A DNA stretch of 64,000 nt from contig CAWJVZ010000003.1 of the NCBI GenBank assembly GCA_963846475.1, positions 496,001-560,000 on the forward strand, written 5' to 3'. The position numbers were made by a program, and so were the translations under genes. Below are positions 16,490 through 24,352 of this stretch, piece after piece; positions within the stretch are counted from its first letter, which is position 1, and each line of letters starts with the position of its first letter. This DNA comes from DASWJZ01 sp963846475. GTDB taxonomy: Bacteria > Pseudomonadota > Alphaproteobacteria > Rhizobiales > Afifellaceae. Below the pieces are notes generated by a model. The model made no database searches. It was not told where the DNA came from and saw nothing but the letters and a program-made list of their open reading frames with translations.

Positions 16490-16627
16490 TTGCCCAAAAA
16501 TCCCCGACCCGCCGCGGCCGAGCTTGCCGCGATCGTCGACGACACGCTGGCGCTGCTCGGCACGATCGCGCTCGCCGGCGCCGCCATCCTGCTGCTGATC
16601 GGCTTCGTGCCGGGGCTTTCCTCGTGA
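16490..16627 (+). CDS. Very small phage membrane protein
   Basis: The 45-residue product starts at TTG 16490, with GGAGG seven bases upstream and the early promoter just before it. Residues about 20-42 (LALLGTIALAGAAILLLIGF) form one membrane helix; the N-terminus is basic and proline-rich. The stop overlaps the GTG of the next gene. Its strong ribosome site and first position in the rightward operon support a real gene. The function is unknown. Confidence 0.55.
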   Translation: MPKNPRPAAAELAAIVDDTLALLGTIALAGAAILLLIGFVPGLSS

Positions 16628-17038
16628 GCGCGGCGCACGACGTCGCCGCGGCGGCTGCGCACGGGAGGAAGTCCAGCGAGGCAAGGTCCCGGTCGATGAG
16701 AAGCACGGGGTCGATCGACGCCTTCGTCGGCGCGCGGCTGCGGGCGCGGCGGACCGAGCGCGGGGTCTCGCAGAAGGCACTCGCCGCGGCGCTCAATGTG
16801 ACGTGGCAGCAGGTGGCGAAGTACCGAGGGCGGCACCAACCGCATCGCCATCGGCCATCTGCTGAAGGCGGCAAAGTTCCTCGCCGCGCCGATCGGCTAT
16901 TTCCTGCCGGAGGGCGACGAGCCGCCCATGCCGACGCGGCCCGACGCGCGTCTCGAGGCGGCGGCGCGCGAGACCTTGGCCGCAATCGAGGCGTTCCGCT
17001 CGCTGCTGGCCGAGGTCGTGCCGAAGGCGCGGCAATGA
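16624..17038 (+). pseudogene. XRE-family phage regulator, reading frame broken by one extra base
   Basis: From GTG 16624 the frame encodes an XRE domain (FVGARLRARRTERGVSQKALAAALNVTWQQVAKY). It would continue YEGGTNRIAIGHLLKAAKFLAAPIGYFLP if one C near 16825 were removed; the rest of the protein and a proper stop lie in the shifted frame to 17038. The full product would be about 137 residues. The single-base insertion looks like the same kind of error seen in aroA-cmk-rpsA, so the gene may be intact in reality. It would act as a DNA-binding regulator in the rightward operon. Confidence 0.65.
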
Positions 17039-17553
17039 TCGTGGCGTTCCTGACCGGGGCCGAGCTCCGCCGGCGCATCGCCGAAGAGGCGGGGCTCATT
17101 CCCGTCTACTGCAGAAGCTGCGGCATCACGGAACTCGTCGACGGCGGGGAGGCGCTCCGCTCCGGCTGGCCGAAGCATTGCGGGGCGACGATGTCGCTCG
17201 ATCGCAACGGCGCGCCCGAAACCCCCATTCAGGAGGAATGGGTTTTCGCGTTCGCCAGGAACGTCGACGGCGGGCGGACCGAATGGGAGCTGGTGCCGTC
17301 GCGCTACCGGCCCGGCCTCGACCGCTGGATCTCCTACGGCATCAAGCCGGGGCGTTTTTTGTCGGCGCTCCTCTGCAACGACCTGATCGAAGCGGCGACG
17401 CGCGCCGACGGCGAGGACGGGGCGCCCGGCGGACAGATCCGGCCGATCCTGATTTTTCTGATGATGAACGCGCCGCCCGACTGTTTCGGATCGGTCGAGA
17501 AATTCGCCGCGTGGCAGGAGCGCGGCGGGCTGAAGGGGCACCAGCGTGGCTGA
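17035..17553 (+). CDS. Phage hypothetical protein with N-terminal zinc-ribbon-like motif
   Basis: The product is 172 residues from ATG 17035, overlapping the stop of the XRE gene. CRSCG near residue 22 and a later C-G pair (KHCGATM) could hold a zinc ion. The rest contains WVFAFARNVDGGRTEWELVPS and a long segment ending in LIFLMMNAPPDCFGS. I recognise no enzyme motif. It overlaps the next gene by 8 bases, so it belongs to the rightward early operon. Confidence 0.6.
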   Translation: MIVAFLTGAELRRRIAEEAGLIPVYCRSCGITELVDGGEALRSGWPKHCGATMSLDRNGAPETPIQEEWVFAFARNVDGGRTEWELVPSRYRPGLDRWISYGIKPGRFLSALLCNDLIEAATRADGEDGAPGGQIRPILIFLMMNAPPDCFGSVEKFAAWQERGGLKGHQRG

Positions 17554-17953
17554 CCCGCTTCCCGACGCGCCGCTCGCGATCGATCGCTTTGACGGCGTCG
17601 CCGCGTGGCTGGAACTCGCCCCGGACAGCCAGGCGGCGATCGGCGCGATGGCCTTGGAGCTTGGAGCCGCGCTTGCCGCCCAAACGATCCTCGACGCGCT
17701 TGACGGACGCGCCTCGCCGGTCTCCCGGGCAACGGAGGCGGCCTACAGCGTCCTCGTAGGCGGGATCGAGGAAGCGGTCACGGACGTCGCGCCCGAGCTC
17801 GCCGATCGGCCGCACGTTCCCGCTTTGCTCGGCCAGGTGTGCCGCGTCTGCGGCTGCTCTGAGAACGACGCCTGCGACGAAGGCTGCAGCTGGGCGGAGC
17901 TCGACCTATGCACGGCCTGCGAGGTCGACCCGGCGGAGGCGGCGCGTGGCTGA
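17546..17953 (+). CDS. Phage protein with C-terminal cysteine-rich motif
   Basis: The 135-residue product starts at GTG 17546 within the end of the previous gene. The C-terminus holds VCRVCGCSENDACDEG..W......CTAC (about 97-126), a cysteine cluster that recurs in phage and rhizobial proteins and likely binds zinc. The N-terminal 90 residues are helical (LELAPDSQAAIGAMALELGAALA). The role is unknown; nucleic acid binding is possible. Confidence 0.6.
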   Translation: MADPLPDAPLAIDRFDGVAAWLELAPDSQAAIGAMALELGAALAAQTILDALDGRASPVSRATEAAYSVLVGGIEEAVTDVAPELADRPHVPALLGQVCRVCGCSENDACDEGCSWAELDLCTACEVDPAEAARG

Positions 17954-18137
17954 CCGGCGGCAGGAGCTGGCGCGACGGGCCCGGCGCGACCTGGCGCTGA
18001 CCCGGCCGGAATTTCGCAAGCCGCGCGGCCCGGTGGTGATGCGGGCGTCGACCGGCGCCACTTCGCCGAACGTGCGCGAGCTGGCGGAGGACGTCGCGGC
18101 GGCGATCGCGGCGTTCCGGGCGCGGGAGCGGCGGTGA
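17946..18137 (+). CDS. Small basic phage protein
   Basis: The 63-residue product is rich in arginine and alanine (RRQELARRARRDLALTRPEF) with an amphipathic C-terminal helix (NVRELAEDVAAAIAAFRAR). The start overlaps the end of the previous gene by 8 bases and its stop overlaps the next start. No motif identifies a function. The high arginine content is partly due to GC-rich codons, so confidence is limited. Confidence 0.5.
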   Translation: MADRRQELARRARRDLALTRPEFRKPRGPVVMRASTGATSPNVRELAEDVAAAIAAFRARERR

Positions 18138-18406
18138 TGCGCGAGGCGTTCGGCATCTCCTGGCGAGCCGACGGAAGGCGGGGCCGCAGCATCGACGGCG
18201 GCTGGCAGGTCGAGATCTACGGCGGCGAGGAGGGGCAGCGCTTCTTCGCGGCGATCAACCGGCCGTTTTCCCGGCCGATCGTCGTTTCCGGCGAGGATCT
18301 CGCGGAAGTCCAGGAGGCGGCGGCCGACGCCATCCGCGAGGAGCGGGGCGCCCTGCTGCAAGGTACGTCCTGGCGGAGCGAGCCGGCACGGTTCCCCTAT
18401 GGCTGA
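18134..18406 (+). CDS. Small phage hypothetical protein
   Basis: The product is 90 residues from GTG 18134 (or 89 from ATG 18137). It looks like one alpha/beta fold: FGISWRADGRRGRSIDGGWQVEIYGGEEGQ then a helix (LAEVQEAAADAIREERGALL). It overlaps its neighbours by 4 and 8 bases in the rightward early operon. No known family is recognised. Confidence 0.5.
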   Translation: MMREAFGISWRADGRRGRSIDGGWQVEIYGGEEGQRFFAAINRPFSRPIVVSGEDLAEVQEAAADAIREERGALLQGTSWRSEPARFPYG

Positions 18407-19382
18407 GAAGCACGGCACGGCGATCGAGTGGACGCATCGGCCCGGGACGAAGGGCGAGACGTGGAACATGATCCGGGCCCGCCGCACGATCGAGGTCGAC
18501 GGCTTGCCCGTCGTCAAGACGGGCTGGCATTGCGAGCACGTCCATGAAGGCTGCCGCGTTTGCTACGCCGAGGCGATGAACCGCTGGCGCGGCACCGGGC
18601 TCGACTACAAGCCCGGCAACCGTGCGGAGGTCGAGATCTTCCTCGACGAAAAGCGCCTCCTGCAGCCGCTCCATTGGACGGCGCCGCGGACGATCTTTCC
18701 CTGCTCGATGACGGATCTGTTCGGCGCCTGGGTGACCGACGCCATGCTCGACCGGATTTTCGCGGTCATGGCCCTGACGCCGCAGCACACCTACATCGTG
18801 CTGACCAAGCGGCCGGAGCGGCAGCGGGACTATCTCGGCCAGGACCGCGCCCTGGAGATCCTGGAGGCGGCGGAGAGCCTGGTCGGGCATGACGGGATCC
18901 GGCGCCGGCGCGGCGCGCTCCGCCTCGACAACGACGCGGGTTATGAGCTCGCCCGGCCGCTGCCGAACGTCGAGGGCGGCGTTTCCGTGTCGACGCAGGC
19001 CGACGCGGAGGCCTTCCTTCCCGCGCTCCGCGACACGCCGCTTGCCCGCCGCATCGTTTCCTATGAGCCGGCGCTCGGGCCCGTCGATTTCCGCCCCTGG
19101 CTTTCCTGGCTCGACCAGGTCGTCTTTGGCGGGGAGAGCGACACGGATGGCAAGAGCGCGCGGCCGCCGCATCCGGACTGGCCGCGCCATGTGCGGGACC
19201 ATTGCGCAGCCGCCGACGTAGCGTTCTTCTTCAAGCAATGGGGAGCGCACGCGCCGGCATGGGAGCGGGCTGAGGTCGCGCTCGCGCCGGCGCTGCTCAG
19301 AATGCGTCGCGTCGGGAAGGCGCGCGCAGGCCGGCTCCTCGACGGGGTCGAGCACAACGGCTTTCCGGGAGCGCCGTCGTGA
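18399..19382 (+). CDS. DUF5131 family protein (phage Gp37/Gp68 family)
   Basis: The product is 327 residues and matches the Gp37/Gp68 family: TAIEWTHRPGTKGETWN near the N-terminus, C..VH.GCRVCYAEAMNRWRGTG (about 48-72) and a downstream TDLFGAWV.D, IVLTKRPER and VSTQADAEAFLPALRDT series. The family resembles radical-SAM proteins in fold and cysteine placement and is common in mycobacterial and alphaproteobacterial phages, but its reaction is unknown. Here the cysteines are CEHVHEGCRVC, close to the family pattern. It overlaps the genes on both sides. Confidence 0.8.
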   Translation: MAEKHGTAIEWTHRPGTKGETWNMIRARRTIEVDGLPVVKTGWHCEHVHEGCRVCYAEAMNRWRGTGLDYKPGNRAEVEIFLDEKRLLQPLHWTAPRTIFPCSMTDLFGAWVTDAMLDRIFAVMALTPQHTYIVLTKRPERQRDYLGQDRALEILEAAESLVGHDGIRRRRGALRLDNDAGYELARPLPNVEGGVSVSTQADAEAFLPALRDTPLARRIVSYEPALGPVDFRPWLSWLDQVVFGGESDTDGKSARPPHPDWPRHVRDHCAAADVAFFFKQWGAHAPAWERAEVALAPALLRMRRVGKARAGRLLDGVEHNGFPGAPS

Positions 19383-19546
19383 TGGCCGCCGGCCGCAACC
19401 GGCTTCGTCGGCGCGCGATCGCAGTGATGCCGGCCGGGCGCCACGTCAAATTTTGGGCGCTGCAGCGCGCCTATGCCGGCTGCGACCATTCGTGGGAGCG
19501 CTGCATCCTGGCGGCGGTGCTGCGCAGCGCGGGGTTCCCGGCGTGA
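19382..19546 (+). CDS. Very small phage protein
   Basis: A 54-residue frame starts at ATG 19382, sharing one base with the DUF5131 stop, and its stop overlaps the GTG of the next gene. The protein is arginine-rich at the start and then has GRHVKFWALQRAYAGCDHSWERC, with two cysteines. The start/stop overlaps on both sides are the main evidence. No family is recognised. Confidence 0.45.
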   Translation: MAAGRNRLRRRAIAVMPAGRHVKFWALQRAYAGCDHSWERCILAAVLRSAGFPA

Positions 19547-20976
19547 GCGCGTCCTTCGCGGTGATGGCGGAGAGCCATTCGGGCGCCGTGGTGAAGCTGC
19601 AGGGCGGGTTCGCGTCCCGTGAGGCAGCCGAGGAGCATCCCGTAAAGGCCAGCATCTGGAAAAGGGTGTGGGTCGACGCGGACGAAGAGTGTGCGCCCGC
19701 GGCGCCGATTCCGGCGGCGGGCCGTCCATCGACGCTGGAGCGGTCGCGGACCGACGTCGACACGGCCGACCGTGACGAGCTGGCGGCGCGGGTCGAGCAG
19801 ATCGAGGACGCCCTCCGCGACGACCGCTGGATGCCGCGCGAGTGGAAACTCACGGCAACCGAGGCGGCCTTCCTGAACGCCCTGATCATGCGCAACGGAG
19901 GCTCGAAGGAAGCGCTGCACATTCTGGTCTATGGCGGCTCCCCGGGCGGCGGCCCGGAGATCAAGATCGTCAACGTGATCATCCACAAGCTCCGCCGCAA
20001 GCTGTCGGTGTGGGGCATCAAGATCACGACCCTGTGGGGCCAAGGCTACGAGATCGAGGCCGGCAGCATGCGGCTCATCAAGGCGCTGCAGGCCGGCGAC
20101 CCCAATCCGTCGCTGCTCGGCGGGACGGCGCTGCTGTCGGCGGCCGACACGCGGCCGATCCAGCCCATCCCGCTACCGGCCAAGCTGCAGCCGAAGGAGA
20201 TCGTCCACGACCGGCCCGAGGTCCGGCTCGCCAGCCCGCTCGATCTGCGGGTCGAGCGCGCCTACCAGCGCGACCTGTCGCCTCGCTCGATCCGGCTGAT
20301 CCGCCGCATCGTCGCCGGCTGGGATTGGGCGAAGTTCAAGCCGCCGGTCTGCGCGGAGACCGAGGCCGGGCTGTTCATCCTCGACGGCCAGCACACCGCG
20401 ATCGCCGCGGCGAGCCATCCCGCCATCGTCGCCATACCGATCATGGTGGTGCCTGCCGACCGCCTCGAGGACCGGGCCGCGGCGTTCGTGGCGCAGAACT
20501 GCGACCGCGTTGCGATGTCGCCGCTGCAGATCTTCCATGCCGAGGTCGCCGCCGGCGTCGTGAAGGCCCGGACGATCATGGCGATCGCCGACAAGGCCGG
20601 CGCCGCCATCCCGCGGACGATGCCGAAGCGCGGCCGCGCCCAGCCCGGCGAGGTGGCCGCGATCGGCGACTTGCGGCACATTTTGGGCGGTCCGGGCGAG
20701 GCGGTCCTGGAGCGGGTCCTGAGGGTGGCGGTGCTCTCAGGGCAGGCGCCGCTGCAGAGGGTGCTGGCGCGCGGGCTCGGTTACGTCTTCAGCGAGCCTG
20801 CCTTCGAGGATCTCGCGCGGCTGTCCGACGCGCGGATCGCCGCGGCGGTTCGCGAGCTCGGCGATGTCGACCGGCGAGTTAGGGAATTTGCCGCAGCTCG
20901 AGGGATGAGCCTGACGGCCGCCTGCGCAGCCCTGATACTGCATCGAGCCTTGCCGGCGAAGGCTGCCGCAGCATGA
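19543..20976 (+). CDS. Phage fusion protein: OmpR-type winged helix plus ParB-like domain
   Basis: The product is 477 residues from GTG 19543, overlapping the preceding stop. Residues about 100-173 match the OmpR/PhoB DNA-binding winged helix: WKLTATEAAFLNALIMRNGG, a long recognition helix with KIVNVIIHKLRRKL and the wing WGQGYEIE. Residues about 225-330 form a ParB-like domain with AYQRDLSPRS and FILDGQHTAIAAA. The C-terminal 130 residues are helical. OmpR-type domains normally sit behind response-regulator receivers; here there is none. The protein probably binds specific phage DNA for replication or regulation; this is inference. Confidence 0.7.
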   Translation: MSASFAVMAESHSGAVVKLQGGFASREAAEEHPVKASIWKRVWVDADEECAPAAPIPAAGRPSTLERSRTDVDTADRDELAARVEQIEDALRDDRWMPREWKLTATEAAFLNALIMRNGGSKEALHILVYGGSPGGGPEIKIVNVIIHKLRRKLSVWGIKITTLWGQGYEIEAGSMRLIKALQAGDPNPSLLGGTALLSAADTRPIQPIPLPAKLQPKEIVHDRPEVRLASPLDLRVERAYQRDLSPRSIRLIRRIVAGWDWAKFKPPVCAETEAGLFILDGQHTAIAAASHPAIVAIPIMVVPADRLEDRAAAFVAQNCDRVAMSPLQIFHAEVAAGVVKARTIMAIADKAGAAIPRTMPKRGRAQPGEVAAIGDLRHILGGPGEAVLERVLRVAVLSGQAPLQRVLARGLGYVFSEPAFEDLARLSDARIAAAVRELGDVDRRVREFAAARGMSLTAACAALILHRALPAKAAAA

Positions 20977-21314
20977 CGGCTGAGCCCGAAATCGCCTTCC
21001 GCGGCCCCGACGGCCGCGAGCTGCATTTCGACGGCCCGGACGGGCGCCATTACGTGCTTCGCCGGTCGCGTGAGTACAGCGCGCTCTTCGATGAGGCGGC
21101 CGCGCTGCTGATCATGCTGCCGCCCAAGGAGGCGGAGGCCTGGCGCGAGCGCATCGTCGAGAGCTGCGACGACCTTTCCGAGCATGCCGTGCGGATCGAG
21201 ACTTTCGGCACCGTGGCGCTCCGCGCCATGCCGTGCCCAAAAATGGCGGCCGTGCTGCAGGTGCTGCGGGCCGTGGTCGACGGCCGGATCCTGGCCGGGC
21301 TGTCGGATCCATGA
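20973..21314 (+). CDS. Phage hypothetical protein before the HerA-like ATPase
   Basis: The product is 113 residues; the ATG overlaps the previous stop and its stop overlaps the ATPase ATG. The start is beta-rich (EIAFRGPDGRELHFDGPDGRHYVLRRS), with an internal GPDGR repeat, and the remainder is helical (AAALLIMLPPKEAEAWRERIVESCDDL). Its place directly before an ATPase suggests a partner protein, which is only an inference from coupling. Confidence 0.55.
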   Translation: MTAEPEIAFRGPDGRELHFDGPDGRHYVLRRSREYSALFDEAAALLIMLPPKEAEAWRERIVESCDDLSEHAVRIETFGTVALRAMPCPKMAAVLQVLRAVVDGRILAGLSDP

Positions 21315-23065
21315 GCGCGGCCGTCATCCCCGACGAGGCGCTGAAGAGCCATACGGCGATCCTCGGCAAGACCGGCTCGGGCAAGTCGAACGCCGGGAAA
21401 GTCGTCATGGAGACGCTGCTTTCCCGCCGGGAGCGCGCCTGCGTCGTCGACCCGACCGGCACCTGGTGGGGGCTCCGCTCCAAGCCGGACGGCTCGCCGT
21501 CGCGCTTCAAGCCGGTCATCTTCGGCGGCGAGCACGCCGACGTGCCGATCGGCGCCGGCCACGGCGCGGCGATCGCCGAGACGATCGGCACGACGTCGAC
21601 GCCGGCGATCGTCGACACGCGGCTCCTGAAAGTCTCCGAGCGGACCCGGTTCTTTACCGATTTCGCCGAGACGCTGCTGCGGACCAACAAAGGGCCGCTG
21701 ACGCTCTTCATCGACGAGGCGCATCTGTTCGCGCCGCAGGGCCGGGTCAACGACCCGCGCTCCGGCGAGATGCTGCACGCCGCCAACAATCTTGTGAGCC
21801 TCGGCCGCGGCATCGGGCTCTCCATCGTGCTGATCTCGCAGCGGCCGGCGAAGCTGCACAAGGATTCCCTGACGCAGGTCGAGACGCTGGTGGCGATGCG
21901 GCTGATCCACAATCTCGACGTCGACGCGGTGAAGGCGTGGATCGGCGAGTGCGCCGACCCGGCCGAGGGGCGCGAGCTCGTCGCATCGCTGCCGGCGCTG
22001 CCGGTCGGCGACGCATGGGTGTGGTCGCCCGCGCTCGGCATCCTGAAGCGGGCGCATTTCCCGCTCGCCACGACCTTCGATTCGGGCCGGGCGCTCGCCG
22101 CCGATGCTGCCGTGGCGCTGGCGCCGATCGATCTGAAGGGCGTGGCAAAGCGGCTGGAGCAGGTCGGCAAGGAAGTTCTGGCCAACGACCCGGCGCGGCT
22201 TAGGGCGCGGATCGCCGAGCTGGAGCGACAGGCGCGGGACGCAGCCGCTGCCGCGGCGAAGGCCGGCCAGGTGCCGGATCCCGAAGTGCTCGCGGGGGCG
22301 GAGCGGCGCGGCTGGGAACTCGGCACGCGGCAGGTGCAGGAGGCGGTCGCGGCGGCGCACCGCGAGGCAGTCGACGCCATGTTCAAGGTTCTTGGCGACG
22401 GATACGCCGACCTGGTCGCCCGCCTCGAGGAACTGCGCGGCACGGGCGAGGCGAGGGTTCCCGAATTGGCGCCCTCTGCTCCTGCTCCTGACAAGCGGAC
22501 CGCCCCGAAACCCGTTCCGCGTCAAGTCGAGACCGTTAAACCCCGGCAGCCCGAACCGCCGCCGGCGACGCCGGATGCTGCGGGCGGCGCGCTCACGCCG
22601 GCCAAGCAAAGAATCCTGATCGCGCTGCGGCAGCTCGAGGCGATCGGCCAGGGCGAGCCTGAAAAGGATTCGGTCGCCTGGTTCGCCGGCGCGTCGCCGA
22701 AGAGCTCGACCTTTACCAACAATCTCGGGGCGCTGCGGAGCGCCGGGCTGATCGATTACCCCGGCGCCGGACGGGTGGCGCTGACCGGGGAGGGCGCCGC
22801 GCTGGTGCCGCCTGTGCCGGCGCCGACGCAGGCCGACGTCCTGGCGCTGGTGGCGTCGAAGGTGCCGCCGGCGCAGATGCGGATCGTCGAGGCGGCCGTG
22901 CGCGCCTTCCCGGGCGAGATCGGCAAGGCGGAGCTCGCCGAAGCGGTCGGGGCGAGCGCGACGTCGTCGACCTATACCAACAATCTCGGCCGGCTCCGCT
23001 CGCTAGGGCTGATTACCTATCCGTGCCAGGGCGTGGTCCGCGCGGCCGAGGTGCTGTTCCCGTGA
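21311..23065 (+). CDS. HerA-like DNA-translocase ATPase encoded by the prophage, with tandem C-terminal domains
   Basis: The product is 584 residues. Walker A is GKTGSGKS (19-26) and Walker B LTLFIDEAHLF (130-140); SIVLISQRPAKLHKDSLTQ is a typical HerA/TraG-like sensor region (QR-P). Residues about 275-360 are coiled, then a proline-rich linker. The last 180 residues hold two similar winged-helix-like units, each with a S(S/T)TNNLG.LRS.GLI.YP pattern (about 450-490 and 540-580). HerA-type ATPases move along DNA, often with a nuclease partner in end processing or defence. No NurA-like partner is visible. Its role in phage replication or host takeover is inferred. Confidence 0.75.
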   Translation: MSAAVIPDEALKSHTAILGKTGSGKSNAGKVVMETLLSRRERACVVDPTGTWWGLRSKPDGSPSRFKPVIFGGEHADVPIGAGHGAAIAETIGTTSTPAIVDTRLLKVSERTRFFTDFAETLLRTNKGPLTLFIDEAHLFAPQGRVNDPRSGEMLHAANNLVSLGRGIGLSIVLISQRPAKLHKDSLTQVETLVAMRLIHNLDVDAVKAWIGECADPAEGRELVASLPALPVGDAWVWSPALGILKRAHFPLATTFDSGRALAADAAVALAPIDLKGVAKRLEQVGKEVLANDPARLRARIAELERQARDAAAAAAKAGQVPDPEVLAGAERRGWELGTRQVQEAVAAAHREAVDAMFKVLGDGYADLVARLEELRGTGEARVPELAPSAPAPDKRTAPKPVPRQVETVKPRQPEPPPATPDAAGGALTPAKQRILIALRQLEAIGQGEPEKDSVAWFAGASPKSSTFTNNLGALRSAGLIDYPGAGRVALTGEGAALVPPVPAPTQADVLALVASKVPPAQMRIVEAAVRAFPGEIGKAELAEAVGASATSSTYTNNLGRLRSLGLITYPCQGVVRAAEVLFP

Positions 23066-23301
23066 GCCGCGATCTCTTCGACACGCAGCCGGCCCGTGCA
23101 CTGAACCGGCGTGCCAGGTCGGTCGAGCCGGTGACGGCGGAGCGGCTGGAGCGCGCCCGCACGCTCTTTGCTGTAGCGCTCCTGAAGTTCGGCGAGGATG
23201 CCGCCCCTTTCTTCAACCGGATCGAGGCGGAGTGCGAGGCGCTCGGCGGCCAGGCGCGATTGCTGGAACGCGCCCGGGCGCTCGCCAAAGCAGCGGCGTA
23301 G
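23062..23301 (+). CDS. Small phage hypothetical protein
   Basis: The 79-residue product starts at GTG 23062, overlapping the ATPase stop (GTGA). It is helical: RARSVEPVTAERLERARTLFAVALLKFGEDAAPFF then a second helix (RARALAKAAA). Such small helical proteins near the early-operon end are common in phages. No function is evident. Confidence 0.5.
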   Translation: MSRDLFDTQPARALNRRARSVEPVTAERLERARTLFAVALLKFGEDAAPFFNRIEAECEALGGQARLLERARALAKAAA

Positions 23302-23303
23302 CA

Positions 23304-23540
23304 ATGGGCCTTCGCATCTATTGCCCGGCGCCTGACGAGCCGGTCCCGCGCGACGTGTGGCTCGAGCTCGCCTGCGACGCCGATCACGGGCTGTTTCCCC
23401 CGGAACCGGAGACGTTCCGGCAGGCGAGCTATATCGAGCAATATTCGGCGGCGATGGCGGCAGGCTGGCGCGAAACTTTCGACGGCGGTCGGCGACTGTT
23501 CGTCGGCCCTTGCTGCAGCGGCAAGCGGGTGGCGGCTTGA
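23304..23540 (+). CDS. Small phage hypothetical protein at the right end of the prophage
   Basis: The 78-residue product starts at ATG 23304, two bases after the previous stop. It begins MGLRIYCPAPDEPVPRDVWLELACDADHGLFPPEPE, then ARETF-like residues, and ends CCSGKRVAA. There are cysteines at residue 8 and near the C-terminus. No family is recognised. It is the last phage-like gene before the attachment-site-like sequence. Confidence 0.45.
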   Translation: MGLRIYCPAPDEPVPRDVWLELACDADHGLFPPEPETFRQASYIEQYSAAMAAGWRETFDGGRRLFVGPCCSGKRVAA

Positions 23541-23594
23541 CGATTTGCCGGGCTCGGGAGCATATGGCCCGGCGCCTAGAATTGGCGCGGGAAT

Positions 23595-23630
23595 CGGGAC
23601 ACAATCCGGGACACGAACCGGAACACGTGG
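23595..23630. repeat. Three tandem 12-bp direct repeats near the prophage end
   Basis: CGGGACACAATC, CGGGACACGAAC and CGGAACACGTGG stand head to tail with a strict 12-bp period. They lie about 60 bases left of the tRNA-Gly-like 3' fragment. Arm-type integrase binding sites would look like this, but nothing proves that use. Confidence 0.55.
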
Positions 23631-23691
23631 CCGGCGGTTGAACGGTTCGCCTCCCTAGGAAACCACGGCTTTAGCTGGGCCCGGCTGCCCC

Positions 23692-23715
23692 GTTCGATTC
23701 CCGCTACCCGCTCCA
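23692..23715 (+). other. tRNA-Gly 3'-end fragment, probable prophage attachment site
   Basis: These 24 bases read like the T-loop, T-stem 3' side and acceptor end of tRNA-Gly, with GTTCGATTCC then the ending ACCCGCTCCA. The preceding bases do not form the matching 5' T-stem strand or any other tRNA part, so this is a fragment, not a tRNA gene. Fragments like this are left when a phage integrates into a tRNA gene and restores its 3' end. The intact tRNA should lie left of the window. Confidence 0.6.
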
Positions 23716-23908
23716 GCCCCGACCGGGCCCTGTGCTCAGACGGCGGTGGATGAGCAGCGTTGCGATCAAAGCCGATTATCGCACGTTAAAGCGCACAAGA
23801 TCGGCACCTGCTTAGATCGAACGGTCGCCGTGCTCCCTGATGCGGCGACACCAATGCGGCGGCCTCCCCTCCAGAAATATGCCCGCCGTCGTCACAGGCA
23901 GGCGCGCG

Positions 23909-24298
23909 ATGGGCTCCAACACACCGTTCCCCGAACTCTTCCGGGTCTATGACGCAATTCAGGTCATCGTCTCGACGGCCTCGCGCGACAATGTGCCGAT
24001 CTGGCCCGATTACGCCGTCGCGGCTCTGACCGCAGCGATCCCGACGTGCCGGCTGTCGGAAGCGGAGCTGAGGGACGCCGTCCTCGACGCGGCTTTGCAG
24101 GCCGGCGTTCCGGTCAGAACCGTTTCGGCGGCCACATTTCCCGGCAGCTTCCGGACCGGCCAAACCGCGCCGCGCCGGTCAGCCGTGGGGTCAGCCGGCC
24201 CGAAGGCTTACCGGCCTAAATCCGGTTCCCTCCTCGGCACGGCCGCCGGTGCGAACAAGGCTGCCGCAACGCAACCGAGGGCGGAGAGGAGAGGCTAG
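23909..24298 (+). CDS. Hypothetical host protein
   Basis: The product is 129 residues from ATG 23909, just right of the attachment-like site. The first 70 residues (ELFRVYDAIQVIVSTASRDNVPIWPDYAVAALTAAIPTC...LSEAELRDAVLDAALQAGVPV) look like a helical domain; the tail is basic and disordered. The function is unknown. A longer in-frame start exists at 23840, but the residues before 23909 look non-coding. Confidence 0.45.
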   Translation: MGSNTPFPELFRVYDAIQVIVSTASRDNVPIWPDYAVAALTAAIPTCRLSEAELRDAVLDAALQAGVPVRTVSAATFPGSFRTGQTAPRRSAVGSAGPKAYRPKSGSLLGTAAGANKAAATQPRAERRG

Positions 24299-24352
24299 CC
24301 GCACCCGGACACCCGGCCCGCCGGCATTGCGATCGCGGGGCAGGGGAGGCGT

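Noticed and set aside
1..23540. Gene transfer agent or full Mu-like prophage
   Set aside because: A Gam-like gene exists, but no Mu transposase or Mu B is seen, and lysis, repressor and attachment features fit a temperate siphovirus-like prophage. The left part is outside the window, so the class stays open.
23595..23630. CRISPR array
   Set aside because: Only three 12-bp units without spacers. No CRISPR array or cas gene was seen in the window.
23641..23715. Complete tRNA gene
   Set aside because: Only the T-loop and acceptor 3' end can be recognised. The preceding bases do not pair to form a T-stem, anticodon arm or D-arm.
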